From: Nitrospirota bacterium
GTDB taxonomy: Bacteria > NPL-UPA2 > JAGMAN01
Reading direction: 5' to 3'
Assembly (NCBI GenBank): GCA_030605915.1
Contig: JAUWHM010000117.1
Span: 1 to 6,724 of the forward strand
DNA length: 6,724 bases
Of the stretch, positions 1 to 5,676 are shown piece after piece. Under the pieces are notes generated by a model that worked only from the letters and a program-made list of their open reading frames with translations, had not been told where the DNA came from and searched no databases. The position numbers and the translations under genes were made by a program. Position 1 is the stretch's first letter; each line of letters starts with the position of its first letter.

Positions 1-764
1 AATTTTACCGGATAAAGATTTTCTTTCTCCTCAAATTCTTCAGCCGACATCCTTTCACTGATAATCTCCCTTAACTTTGTCGTCCCTGAACCATATTCTA
101 AAGGTCTTTTATCCTGCCAGATAATTTGGTGAGGCAGGGCATCCTCAAATGCCTTGCGCAGGATCCACTTCCCCCAAATTTCTCTCCCCTCCCTCCTCAA
201 TTTAAGGTTAGATTTTATCTTAAGGGAAAACTCCATAAACTCCCTATCCAGATAGGGCTGTTTTATCTTTACTCCTAAGAGTATTCCAAGAGCATTAGAA
301 CTAAAACGCATCGAGTGGGAAATCCTCTGGATGTAACTGTCTAAGTTGTCCATATCTTGCATGAAGCCATATCCGGCAAAGAGCTCATCCGCACCATCGC
401 CGGTCATTACCGTCCGCAGCCCTTTCTCTTTAGCAAGCTTCAGGCCAAAGTAGACGGTTATATCATTGGGAATTGCCGGGTCAAAACTTTTAAGAGCCTT
501 TATTATTACCGGAATAGAATCAATAGCTTCTTCAGCAGAGATTAGCTTATGGAAATATTCAATATTAAGAAAATCGGCGACATATCTTGCATAATTCAGG
601 TCTTCTCCATAAGATTCAAAGGTGACTACCATTGCTTTGATATCAGTTGTCTGGCTTGCCACTATACTTGAATCCAGGCCTCCAGAGAGAAGTAAGCTTT
701 CAGCTAAATTCTTTGCTATGGCCCTACGCAATTTATCTTTTAATTCATTGATAAGGGATTTCAT
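1..764 (-). CDS. Stand-alone asparagine-synthetase-like PP-loop ATPase (no GATase domain), partial at its C-terminus
   Basis: 254 residues are visible and the C-terminus lies beyond the left edge. The protein has the synthetase half of class B asparagine synthetases: the PP-loop SGGLDSS at residues 27-33 binds ATP, and GDGADELFAGY at 122-132 is the second signature of this fold. A further conserved-looking stretch, PYLDREFMEF, occurs near residue 170. Family members normally begin with an N-terminal glutaminase domain with a catalytic Cys2; here only about 26 residues precede the PP-loop, so the protein should use free ammonia or another nucleophile. The ATG at 764 is preferred because GGAAAG lies 5 nt upstream; an in-frame ATG at 788 would add eight residues but has no good ribosome site. 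The start lies inside cobT (20-nt overlap), which suggests translational coupling and membership of the B12 operon. The substrate is unknown. A role in asparagine synthesis, or in amidating or adenylating a corrinoid-related compound, is inference only. Confidence 0.85.
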   Translation of the reverse strand, partial: MKSLINELKDKLRRAIAKNLAESLLLSGGLDSSIVASQTTDIKAMVVTFESYGEDLNYARYVADFLNIEYFHKLISAEEAIDSIPVIIKALKSFDPAIPNDITVYFGLKLAKEKGLRTVMTGDGADELFAGYGFMQDMDNLDSYIQRISHSMRFSSNALGILLGVKIKQPYLDREFMEFSLKIKSNLKLRREGREIWGKWILRKAFEDALPHQIIWQDKRPLEYGSGTTKLREIISERMSAEEFEEKENLYPVK

Positions 765-1818
765 TGGTTCTTTCCGATACCCCGGCATCAGCAAAGGTTG
801 CCATCTCGGTTAAAATCTTAATTGCTGCCTCAACAAGGGAAATTCCCAGGGCGGCACCTGTTCCTTCTCCCAGGCGAAGATCCAGGTCCAGGAGAGGACG
901 CAGTCCCATCCTCTCTAACATAACCTTATGTCCAACTTCCTGAGAATTATGAGAAGCGATAATATATTCCTTGGTTAGAGGAGCAAGTTCTGTGGCCATG
1001 AGCGCCCCGGCTGTGGAGATGAATCCATCTATAACTACTGGAATCTTCATGGCGGCTCCGGCTAAAATAGAGCCAGCAATCCCACCAATCTCAAATCCAC
1101 CAACCTTAGCCAGGACATCAATGGGGTCTTCTGGATTGGGCTTGTTAACCACAAGCCCTTTTTCAATGACCTTTACCTTATTATCAAAAACTTTGTTTTC
1201 AATGCCGGTCCCTCTTCCAGTAACATCTCTTACCCTGCATCCACTGAAGACGGCGATTATAGCACTGCTGGGTGTGGTATTTCCAATTCCCATGTCGCCA
1301 ACGCCGAGGATATCGAGCCCATTCTGGCTTAACTCTTCAACGATTTCTATACCGGCTTCAATGGACTGAAGAGCCTCCTCCGGTGACATAGCTAGCCCTT
1401 CAGTAAAGTTCCTCGTCCCATAACCAATTTTTTTAATGATAAGCTCAGGGCTGCGCTCTAAATCAGTAGCCACTCCCATATCCACAACCTGAACCTTTGC
1501 CCCAACATGTTTAGCAAGAACATTTATCCCTGCTCCTCCTCTGAGGAAGTTATAGACCATCTGTGAGGTCACCTCCTGGGGAAATGCGCTTATCCCCTCC
1601 TCAACAACACCATGATCTCCGGCCATAGTAATAATTAACTTATGGTTAAGGGCAGGATTTGGCTTTCCGGTTATACCGACGACCCTTTTGGCCAGTTCCT
1701 CCAAGCGTCCCAAGCTGCCATGAGGTTTTGTTAATTGGTCTAACCTCTTTTGTGCCTCCTCCATAATCTCTTTATCAACAGGTTTGATTCTATCTATCGT
1801 CTTGGACAATCTCTTCAT
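745..1818 (-). CDS. cobT: Nicotinate-nucleotide--dimethylbenzimidazole phosphoribosyltransferase CobT
   Basis: This cytosolic enzyme transfers phosphoribose from nicotinate mononucleotide to the lower-ligand base (classically 5,6-dimethylbenzimidazole), giving the alpha-ribazole phosphate used to close the nucleotide loop of cobalamin. At 357 residues it is the usual family length. Visible family motifs are KPHGSLGRLEELA at 31-43, MAGDHGVVEEGISAFP at 65-80, GVGDMGIGNTT at 172-182 and LRLGEGTGAALG at 314-325. E318 in the last motif matches the catalytic base of Salmonella CobT. The C-terminal ATFADAGVSE is also typical. The ATG at 1816-1818 is preceded by a run of eight G followed by AAAGCT, which supplies a strong but unusual ribosome site. 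It sits 14 nt after cobU and its 3' end overlaps the PP-loop gene. CobT enzymes accept several bases, so the true lower ligand cannot be told from this sequence. Confidence 0.97.
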   Translation of the reverse strand: MKRLSKTIDRIKPVDKEIMEEAQKRLDQLTKPHGSLGRLEELAKRVVGITGKPNPALNHKLIITMAGDHGVVEEGISAFPQEVTSQMVYNFLRGGAGINVLAKHVGAKVQVVDMGVATDLERSPELIIKKIGYGTRNFTEGLAMSPEEALQSIEAGIEIVEELSQNGLDILGVGDMGIGNTTPSSAIIAVFSGCRVRDVTGRGTGIENKVFDNKVKVIEKGLVVNKPNPEDPIDVLAKVGGFEIGGIAGSILAGAAMKIPVVIDGFISTAGALMATELAPLTKEYIIASHNSQEVGHKVMLERMGLRPLLDLDLRLGEGTGAALGISLVEAAIKILTEMATFADAGVSERTNEIPYQ

Positions 1819-1832
1819 AGCTTTCCCCCCCC
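1819..1832 (-). promoter_or_regulatory. Ribosome binding site of cobT built on a G8 homopolymer
   Basis: The 14 nt between the cobU stop and the cobT start are, on the minus strand, eight consecutive G (1832-1825) followed by AAAGCT. The only purine-rich Shine-Dalgarno candidate is the junction GGGGAAAG. The run begins immediately after the cobU TAA. A homopolymer of this length can slip in replication or transcription, which would change the spacing between the cobU stop and the cobT start but not either reading frame. Confidence 0.6.
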
Positions 1833-2381
1833 TTACTTTAGCTTTGTCGGCAGACCGGCTACAAGAAGGAAGACTTCCTTTGCCGCCTCAGCCACTATCT
1901 GGTTTACCTTCCCAGCGAGGTCCCTGAAGGAACGTCCTAAGGAAGTCTCGGGAACAATGCCCATCCCCACCTCGTTTGAGACTATTATAATCTTGGGGTG
2001 AATCTTCCTGATAGTAGATATGGTTCGAGATATCTCTCCTATAACCTTCTCCTCAAGTTTGCCCGTAGCCTTCTCTTCACCTTGATAATGAAGGAGGAGG
2101 TTAGAGATAAAGATAGTCAGGCAATCAAGGATGACCAATTCAGCGGACTTATCAAGCCTCTTAAGAACAGAAACAACCCTCAGTGGCTCCTCAACCGTCC
2201 TCCATGACTTTGGACGCCTCCTCCTGTGCTCCTCCATCCTCCTTCGCATCTCCTCATCCAAGGGGACGCTGGTAGCTAAATAAACAATTTGACCACGACA
2301 GCCTTTAGCAAGTTCAAGAGCATATCTGCTCTTTCCGCTGCGTGCTCCACCAAGAATAAATGTTATCTCTCCCAACTTCAC
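1833..2381 (-). CDS. cobU: Adenosylcobinamide kinase / adenosylcobinamide-phosphate guanylyltransferase CobU
   Basis: This bifunctional cytosolic enzyme phosphorylates adenosylcobinamide and then transfers GMP to make GDP-cobinamide, the substrate that CobS joins to CobT's product. Its 182 residues match the family. The P-loop is GGARSGKS at 11-18. EEHRRRRPKSW at 50-60 contains H52, equivalent to the histidine that is guanylylated in Salmonella CobU. LVILDCLT at 82-89 is the Walker-B-like strand, and VSNEVGMGIVP at 134-144 plus GRSFRDLAGKVNQ at 149-161 are family signatures. Start choice is uncertain. The listed first codon is GTG (2381), but GAGGT lies directly against it. The TTG two codons later (2375-2373) is 6 nt from that GAGGT and gives the typical N-terminus GEITFILGGARSGKS, so TTG at 2375 is my preferred real start. 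The gene follows the inverted-repeat gap after btuD and precedes cobT by 14 nt. Confidence 0.96.
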   Translation of the reverse strand: MKLGEITFILGGARSGKSRYALELAKGCRGQIVYLATSVPLDEEMRRRMEEHRRRRPKSWRTVEEPLRVVSVLKRLDKSAELVILDCLTIFISNLLLHYQGEEKATGKLEEKVIGEISRTISTIRKIHPKIIIVSNEVGMGIVPETSLGRSFRDLAGKVNQIVAEAAKEVFLLVAGLPTKLK

Positions 2382-2391
2382 ACCTCATTTG

Positions 2392-2560
2392 AAGTTTCGG
2401 TCTTAGCCTTGAGCGGATTTTTTCTTGTCGCTGTCACTTAAGAGGCTATTAGCGGCAAGAAAACCCTCAGAGGCACGCTCCTAAGAAGAACTATAACAGT
2501 CGCCAGTTCGTGCCTTGCCCAGAGCGTGCCGAGAATGAGCGAAGGGCTATGCCGAAACTT
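2392..2560. repeat. Nested inverted-repeat (MITE-like or hairpin) element between btuD and cobU
   Basis: This stretch fills nearly all of the 177-bp gap in an otherwise 1-14-nt-spaced operon. Its ends are inverted repeats: AAGTTTCGGTCTTAGCC at 2392-2408 against GGCTATGCCGAAACTT at 2545-2560, with the outer 9 bp perfect and the rest imperfect. Inside are two more inverted pairs: TTTTCTTGTCGCT (2420-2432) with AGCGGCAAGAAAA (2451-2463), paired over 13 bp with one G-U, and GGCACGCTC (2472-2480) with GAGCGTGCC (2522-2530), a perfect 9 bp. The right arm supplies the last two bases of the btuD stop codon. No target-site duplication is visible and no open frame of interest lies inside. It may be a miniature mobile element, an intergenic repeat family, or an mRNA-processing or stability structure. 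It does not end in a U-tract on the operon strand, so it is not an obvious terminator. Confidence 0.6.
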
Positions 2561-3374
2561 AATCTCTTCGAAGTCCCCGATCCGAGTTTCGTTCCTCTTC
2601 AGGCACCAATAATACATGTGGCTTAGAAGAGATAGGATTCTTATGGACTATCACTAATGTATTATAGACTTTTTCAATGATCTCATAAGTTAGAACCTCC
2701 ACAGGGGTGCCCATTTTAAATATGCTACCCTCCTTGAGCAGAATTAACCGGTCGCAGTATTCACTGGCTAAATTCAGGTCATGTAGAACCATAATCACCA
2801 TTACTTTCTTCTCTCTATTTAACTTCCTTACTAAATCCAGAATCTCAACCTGATGACCTATGTCTAAATGGGAGGTGGGCTCATCTAAGAGGAGAATCTC
2901 AGGCTCCTGGGCTAAAGCCTGGGCAATTATTGTCCTCTGCCTCTCCCCACCGCTTAAATCCTCCAAATTCCTCTCTTCCAATCCTAAGGTATCTGTCTCC
3001 TCCATAACCTCCCGAACTACTCTTAAATCCTCTTCGCCCTCCAATAGCTGGAATCTTCTCAGGTAAGGGGTGCGACCTAAGAGGATGAAGTCCCTTACAG
3101 AATAAGAAAAGAAGAGTTCCGGCATCCTTTGAGGGACAACAGCCATCCTCCTGGCCAATTCCCTATACTTAATCTCATCCAATCCCCTTCCTTCCAGCGT
3201 TACCCTCCCCTTCCAGGGCGGCAATATCTTACTCATCACTTTTAAGAGGGTAGTCTTGCCGCTTCCATTGGGACCGATCACCCCTAATAAATCTCCCTTT
3301 CCCACAGTAAAACTAATATCATTCAGGATGGCTTTCCTGTCATATCCGGTGGTTACTTTCTCTAACTGGAGCAT
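2559..3374 (-). CDS. btuD: Vitamin B12 (corrinoid) ABC transporter ATP-binding protein BtuD
   Basis: This is the nucleotide-binding subunit of the B12 importer; it works as a dimer on the cytoplasmic face of BtuC and powers uptake by ATP hydrolysis. It has 271 residues. Walker A is GPNGSGKT (34-41), the Q-loop glutamine is Q82, the ABC signature is LSGGERQR (140-147), Walker B is ILLLDEP (160-166), the D-loop is SHLD (168-171) and the switch histidine is H198. The pattern is that of the FecE/BtuD family of iron-siderophore, heme and cobalamin importers; the assignment to B12 rests on the riboswitch and the cobU/cobT neighbours. ATG is preceded by GGGGAAG inside the end of btuC, with a 1-nt gap between genes. 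The last dozen or so residues (EEERNSDRGLRRD) are a charged tail that ends exactly where the inverted-repeat element begins. Confidence 0.93.
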   Translation of the reverse strand: MLQLEKVTTGYDRKAILNDISFTVGKGDLLGVIGPNGSGKTTLLKVMSKILPPWKGRVTLEGRGLDEIKYRELARRMAVVPQRMPELFFSYSVRDFILLGRTPYLRRFQLLEGEEDLRVVREVMEETDTLGLEERNLEDLSGGERQRTIIAQALAQEPEILLLDEPTSHLDIGHQVEILDLVRKLNREKKVMVIMVLHDLNLASEYCDRLILLKEGSIFKMGTPVEVLTYEIIEKVYNTLVIVHKNPISSKPHVLLVPEEERNSDRGLRRD

Positions 3375-3375
3375 T

Positions 3376-4356
3376 TCACTTCCCCAACTTTAGTGTCCTC
3401 TTAGTGAGAAAATAGATGAAGAGTGAGCCACCGAGAATCCCGGTGATTACTCCTACGGGAAGTTCCAGGGGAGAGATAACGGTCCGGGCTATGGTATCAC
3501 TCAGGACTAAAAATATTCCTCCGGCTAAGCAGGATGTGGGGAGCAGTATTCTATGGTCTGGACCCACCAAGAGACGCATGAAGTGGGGAACGAGTAATCC
3601 GACAAAACCGATAATTCCCGATACCGAAACTGCTACCCCGGCCATTAAAGAACCTAAAATAAATAGAGTTCTCTTCGTTCTTTCAATATTTACCCCAAGA
3701 TGTAGCGCTTCCTCCTCTCCTAAGGATAAGACATTCAGGACCCGACTGAAGAGGAAAGAAATGGCTATTGCTATCAAGATAATGAGTGAGACTAACTTTA
3801 TAAGAGAAGGATTGGTCTCCTCTAAGCTCCCCATAATCCAGAATAGTATTCCATGTAATTGGTGCTCCTGGGCTAAAGACATGATAAGAAGGATAATGGC
3901 TGAGGCAATAAAGCTTATCATCACTCCGGTTAAAAGGAGCATAGATATCTTCAAAATCCCCTGCCTTCGGGCAATGAAATAGACCAGGGATATAGCCCCT
4001 AAGGCGCCTAAGAACCCGGCTAAGGGAAGGATTCTGAAGCCAGCAATAACGGACAGGCTCACTCCTAAGGCCGCTCCTCCCGAGACCCCTAAGGTATAGG
4101 GCTCAACCAGGGGGTTTCTAAACATTCCCTGGAAGATGACCCCGGCTACAGCGAGAGCAGCACCCACCACCAGTCCCAGGATAATCCTGGGAAGACGAAT
4201 CTTAAAGAGAATGATGCTTTCTATCCCTTGAGGATGAAAAATTTTAGAAAGTGGCACATGAGCCGGACCGAGACTCAAAGCAAGGAGAGAAACTGCCATT
4301 AAGATAAGAGCAAGGAGAATTAATCTCCCAATCCATTTTCCAACTTTGCTTTCCAT
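3376..4356 (-). CDS. btuC: Vitamin B12 (corrinoid) ABC transporter permease BtuC
   Basis: This inner-membrane permease belongs to the FecCD/BtuC family, which forms a homodimer with about ten transmembrane helices per subunit. The 326 residues are the usual length and are strongly hydrophobic throughout. Family signatures are visible: NPLVEPYTLGVSGGAALG (81-98), EEEALHLGVN (214-223) in the cytoplasmic loop that couples to the ATPase, GLLVPHFMRLLVGPDHR (253-269) and ELPVGVITGILGGSLF (298-313). The first hydrophobic helix is about residues 8-30. The ATG at 4354-4356 lies 1 nt after the btuF stop, and AAAGGA within the btuF end, 8 nt upstream, serves as its ribosome site. Sequence alone would also permit a siderophore or heme permease; the B12 riboswitch and the cob genes downstream decide for cobalamin or another corrinoid. 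Confidence 0.94.
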   Translation of the reverse strand: MESKVGKWIGRLILLALILMAVSLLALSLGPAHVPLSKIFHPQGIESIILFKIRLPRIILGLVVGAALAVAGVIFQGMFRNPLVEPYTLGVSGGAALGVSLSVIAGFRILPLAGFLGALGAISLVYFIARRQGILKISMLLLTGVMISFIASAIILLIMSLAQEHQLHGILFWIMGSLEETNPSLIKLVSLIILIAIAISFLFSRVLNVLSLGEEEALHLGVNIERTKRTLFILGSLMAGVAVSVSGIIGFVGLLVPHFMRLLVGPDHRILLPTSCLAGGIFLVLSDTIARTVISPLELPVGVITGILGGSLFIYFLTKRTLKLGK

Positions 4357-4357
4357 A

Positions 4358-5263
4358 CTAAAAATCCTTTACCTCAGGATGGATTCTCTTTGCCAGTTCA
4401 GGCAGGCCCTTTAAAATAAGATTTGGAGAGGCGATGGCAATTGCCTGAGTGCCAATATCATCATAGATTCGATCGTTTCTTACTGCTGAGATATTCTCCC
4501 AGCCACTCCTTTTTTTCACACTTTCCTTAGTATAACCCCTTCCCATATAAGGAAGGATAATCACCTGGGGGTCTTTTTGGATAATGAACTCCTGACTGAT
4601 TCTGGGATAGGGTTTATCTATCTCTTTGGCAATATTCTCTCCTCCCACAATCTCAATTAAGTCATCTATATGGGAGTCCTTCCCGGCCGTGAAGAGCGGA
4701 TTATATCCTATCTCGACATAGACCCTTGGCCTCTCCAATCCTTTGACCTTTCTCTTCACCTCATCTATGACCTCTTCCATCTCTTTCAGAAGATTCCTCG
4801 CCTCCTTCCATTTATCACCTAACCTGCCAATCTCTTCTACCATCTCAAAGATACCCTTTACTCCTCGATGTCTGAAGACCACTACTTTTATCCCCAATCT
4901 CTCCAGGGCTTTTGAGATAGACGCCTGGCCAACGTAATCTGCCACCAGGACCAGGTCTGGTCTTAAGGAAACTATCTTCTCTAAACTGGGCTGGGTATAG
5001 AAGCCAACCCTCTCCATATCCCTGGTCTCCTCTAAATAATCAGAAAAAGGGGTTACTCCCATTATCCTATCCTTTAATCCCAGTTCAATCAGGGTTTCGG
5101 TGTAGGCGGGAGCAAGGGAAACAATCTTCTGGGGCCATTCACCCTTGTTCCTCTGTAAGTGGCGGGGTTCACTCCTTGCCTGTGGAATTGAAAGGAGGAA
5201 AACAGGCAGAATGAGAATTGAAACACATATTCTCTTACCCTTACGGGCACAAGTAGTTTTCAC
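4358..5263 (-). CDS. btuF: Periplasmic vitamin B12 (corrinoid) binding protein BtuF
   Basis: This is the substrate-binding protein that delivers cobalamin or another corrinoid to BtuCD. It has 301 residues. The N-terminus is a Sec signal peptide: basic KGKR (8-11), hydrophobic stretch about 12-26, and a likely signal peptidase I site after PQARS or nearby. No lipobox cysteine is present, so the mature protein should be free in the periplasm rather than lipid-anchored. It is a class III binding protein with two lobes joined by a long helix (about 138-175). Family features include KIVSLAPAYTETLIELGL (46-63), SLRPDLVLV (99-107), NPLFTAGKDSHIDDLIEIVG (188-207) and the C-terminal lobe around 220-295. 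Translation starts at GTG (5263-5261), with GGAGA 7 nt upstream (5271-5275). It is the first gene after the riboswitch leader, so the whole operon depends on read-through of the terminator at 5351-5389. Confidence 0.93.
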   Translation of the reverse strand: MKTTCARKGKRICVSILILPVFLLSIPQARSEPRHLQRNKGEWPQKIVSLAPAYTETLIELGLKDRIMGVTPFSDYLEETRDMERVGFYTQPSLEKIVSLRPDLVLVADYVGQASISKALERLGIKVVVFRHRGVKGIFEMVEEIGRLGDKWKEARNLLKEMEEVIDEVKRKVKGLERPRVYVEIGYNPLFTAGKDSHIDDLIEIVGGENIAKEIDKPYPRISQEFIIQKDPQVIILPYMGRGYTKESVKKRSGWENISAVRNDRIYDDIGTQAIAIASPNLILKGLPELAKRIHPEVKDF

Positions 5264-5270
5264 TCTAAGA

Positions 5271-5275
5271 TCTCC
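5271..5275 (-). promoter_or_regulatory. Ribosome binding site deciding the GTG start of btuF
   Basis: GGAGA lies 7 nt upstream of GTG at 5263 on the minus strand. The only nearby ATG (5277) is out of frame and terminates after five codons, so GTG is the start that fits both spacing and signal peptide. Confidence 0.7.
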
Positions 5276-5350
5276 ATTAAGAGGCTAAAATCTCATTCAC
5301 TTTCAGGGATAATCTCCAGAAGCCAATTTTTCAATTGCTTTACCATATTA

Positions 5351-5389
5351 AACAAAAAGCCTCAGCCCTCTCCGATGAGAAAACTGAGG
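5351..5389 (-). terminator. Intrinsic terminator of the riboswitch expression platform
   Basis: On the minus strand CCTCAGTTTTCTC (5389-5377) pairs with GAGAGGGCTGAGG (5372-5360) over 13 bp, three of them G-U, around a 4-nt ATCG loop. It is followed by C, five T, G and three T. This is a textbook intrinsic terminator about 57 nt downstream of the riboswitch and about 90 nt before btuF. It should stop transcription of the B12 operon when ligand is bound. Confidence 0.85.
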
Positions 5390-5399
5390 AATCAGTTCC
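5380..5399 (-). promoter_or_regulatory. Competing (anti-terminator-like) hairpin
   Basis: On the minus strand AACTGA (5397-5392) pairs perfectly with TCAGTT (5387-5382) around a TTCC loop, and two G-U pairs can extend it to 5380-5399. It uses bases 5380-5389, which are the 5' arm of the terminator stem, so the two hairpins exclude each other. How ligand binding shifts the balance is inferred, not seen. Confidence 0.5.
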
Positions 5400-5406
5400 T
5401 TTCCAC

Positions 5407-5441
5407 CCCACCTTTTCCTACCATCGAAGAAAACTGGTGAG
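5407..5441 (-). other. Hairpin between riboswitch and terminator
   Basis: CTCACC (5441-5436) pairs with GGTGGG (5412-5407) and, after a 2-nt bulge, TTTTC (5433-5429) pairs with GAAAA (5417-5413). The result is an 11-bp bulged stem with an 11-nt loop, placed just after P1 of the riboswitch. It could be a spacer fold or part of the switching mechanism. Confidence 0.5.
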
Positions 5442-5445
5442 CCTC

Positions 5446-5622
5446 CCCAGGCAGGTCTTCTGACTCCCGGCTCAACCTAATCACCACGCCTTCCCACCCT
5501 TGACATCGTAGATGTCAAGGGCAGTGGCCTCCTGTGGCTTTCGTCCCCGGTCACAGCGGCGGGTCCGTCTCTCTGGACTTCCCTATTCTCCCCACCAGAG
5601 ATATTCTGGCAGGGCACCTGGG
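5446..5622 (-). promoter_or_regulatory. Cobalamin (AdoCbl-type, class I) riboswitch
   Basis: All hallmark blocks are present in order on the minus strand: AGGTGCC near the 5' end, GGGAAGTCC at 5583-5575, the CCGCCGCTGTGACC/GGGGACGAAAGCCAC core within 5522-5563, GCCACTG, a variable hairpin, GGGAAGGCG at 5495-5487, and the B12 box AGTCAGAAGACCTGCC at 5465-5450. P1 closes by a perfect 6-bp pairing of CCCAGG (5622-5617) with CCTGGG (5451-5446). The large peripheral domain with GGGAAGGC marks the class I (adenosylcobalamin-preferring) form. It sits between a sigma-70 promoter and an intrinsic terminator, so it should act as a transcriptional OFF switch for the btuFCD-cobUT operon. Confidence 0.97.
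5497..5521 (-). other. Elongated peripheral stem of the riboswitch
   Basis: CCCTTGACATC and GATGTCAAGGG pair perfectly over 11 bp around a 3-nt TAC loop. The hairpin lies between the conserved GCCACTG and TGGGAAGGCG blocks, where a variable stem is expected. Its uninterrupted length is greater than the short stem I would expect there. Confidence 0.75.
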
Positions 5623-5646
5623 CAAGAAATATTCAATTGTAATCAA

Positions 5647-5675
5647 ATCATAAACCAGCTTAAGTTGTCTGTCAA
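5647..5675 (-). promoter_or_regulatory. Sigma-70 promoter of the B12 operon
   Basis: On the minus strand the -35 box is TTGACA (5675-5670, perfect consensus) and the -10 box is TATGAT (5652-5647, one mismatch), separated by exactly 17 bp. Transcription would begin near 5640, about 18 nt before the riboswitch P1. The -35 box starts 1 nt after the stop codon of the upstream gene. Confidence 0.85.
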
Positions 5676-5676
5676 G

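Larger units (their letters stand above)
5264..5676 (-). other. Untranslated leader region of the B12 operon
   Basis: This 413-bp stretch has no supported gene. On the minus strand it holds, in order, the promoter (5647-5675), the cobalamin riboswitch (5446-5622), a hairpin (5407-5441), competing anti-terminator and terminator hairpins (5351-5399), and an 80-nt tail ending in the btuF ribosome site. A 17-codon frame (5346-5293) and a 5-codon frame ending at the btuF start (5277-5260) exist in the tail but have no convincing ribosome site. Confidence 0.85.

Noticed and set aside
971..1369. 132-codon plus-strand frame opposite cobT
   Set aside because: It is antisense to a well-supported cobT with all family motifs, has a biased low-complexity composition and lacks a ribosome site.
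2438..2448. TTAAGAGGCTA also occurring at 5277-5287
   Set aside because: An isolated 11-bp match without extended similarity at either place; likely chance.
2420..2463. Inner hairpin of the btuD-cobU gap as a rho-independent terminator
   Set aside because: In the operon direction the stem is followed by A-rich, not U-rich, sequence; in the plus direction no U-tract follows and no gene is upstream.
2481..2520. Possible internal promoter for cobU (TATAGT-like box on the minus strand)
   Set aside because: No acceptable -35 box exists at 16-19 bp; the single hexamer is not enough.
3416..3982. 188-codon plus-strand frame opposite btuC
   Set aside because: It is the complement of a clear permease gene; its Pro/Thr/Lys/Ile-rich translation is what the reverse of hydrophobic codons gives.
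5260..5277. Five-codon frame whose TGA overlaps the btuF GTG start
   Set aside because: The only ribosome site lies inside this frame and serves the GTG; too short to support.
5293..5346. 17-codon minus-strand frame (MVKQLKNWLLEIIPESE) between terminator and btuF
   Set aside because: It has no Shine-Dalgarno sequence and starts right after the terminator U-tract; a leader peptide is not needed with a riboswitch present.
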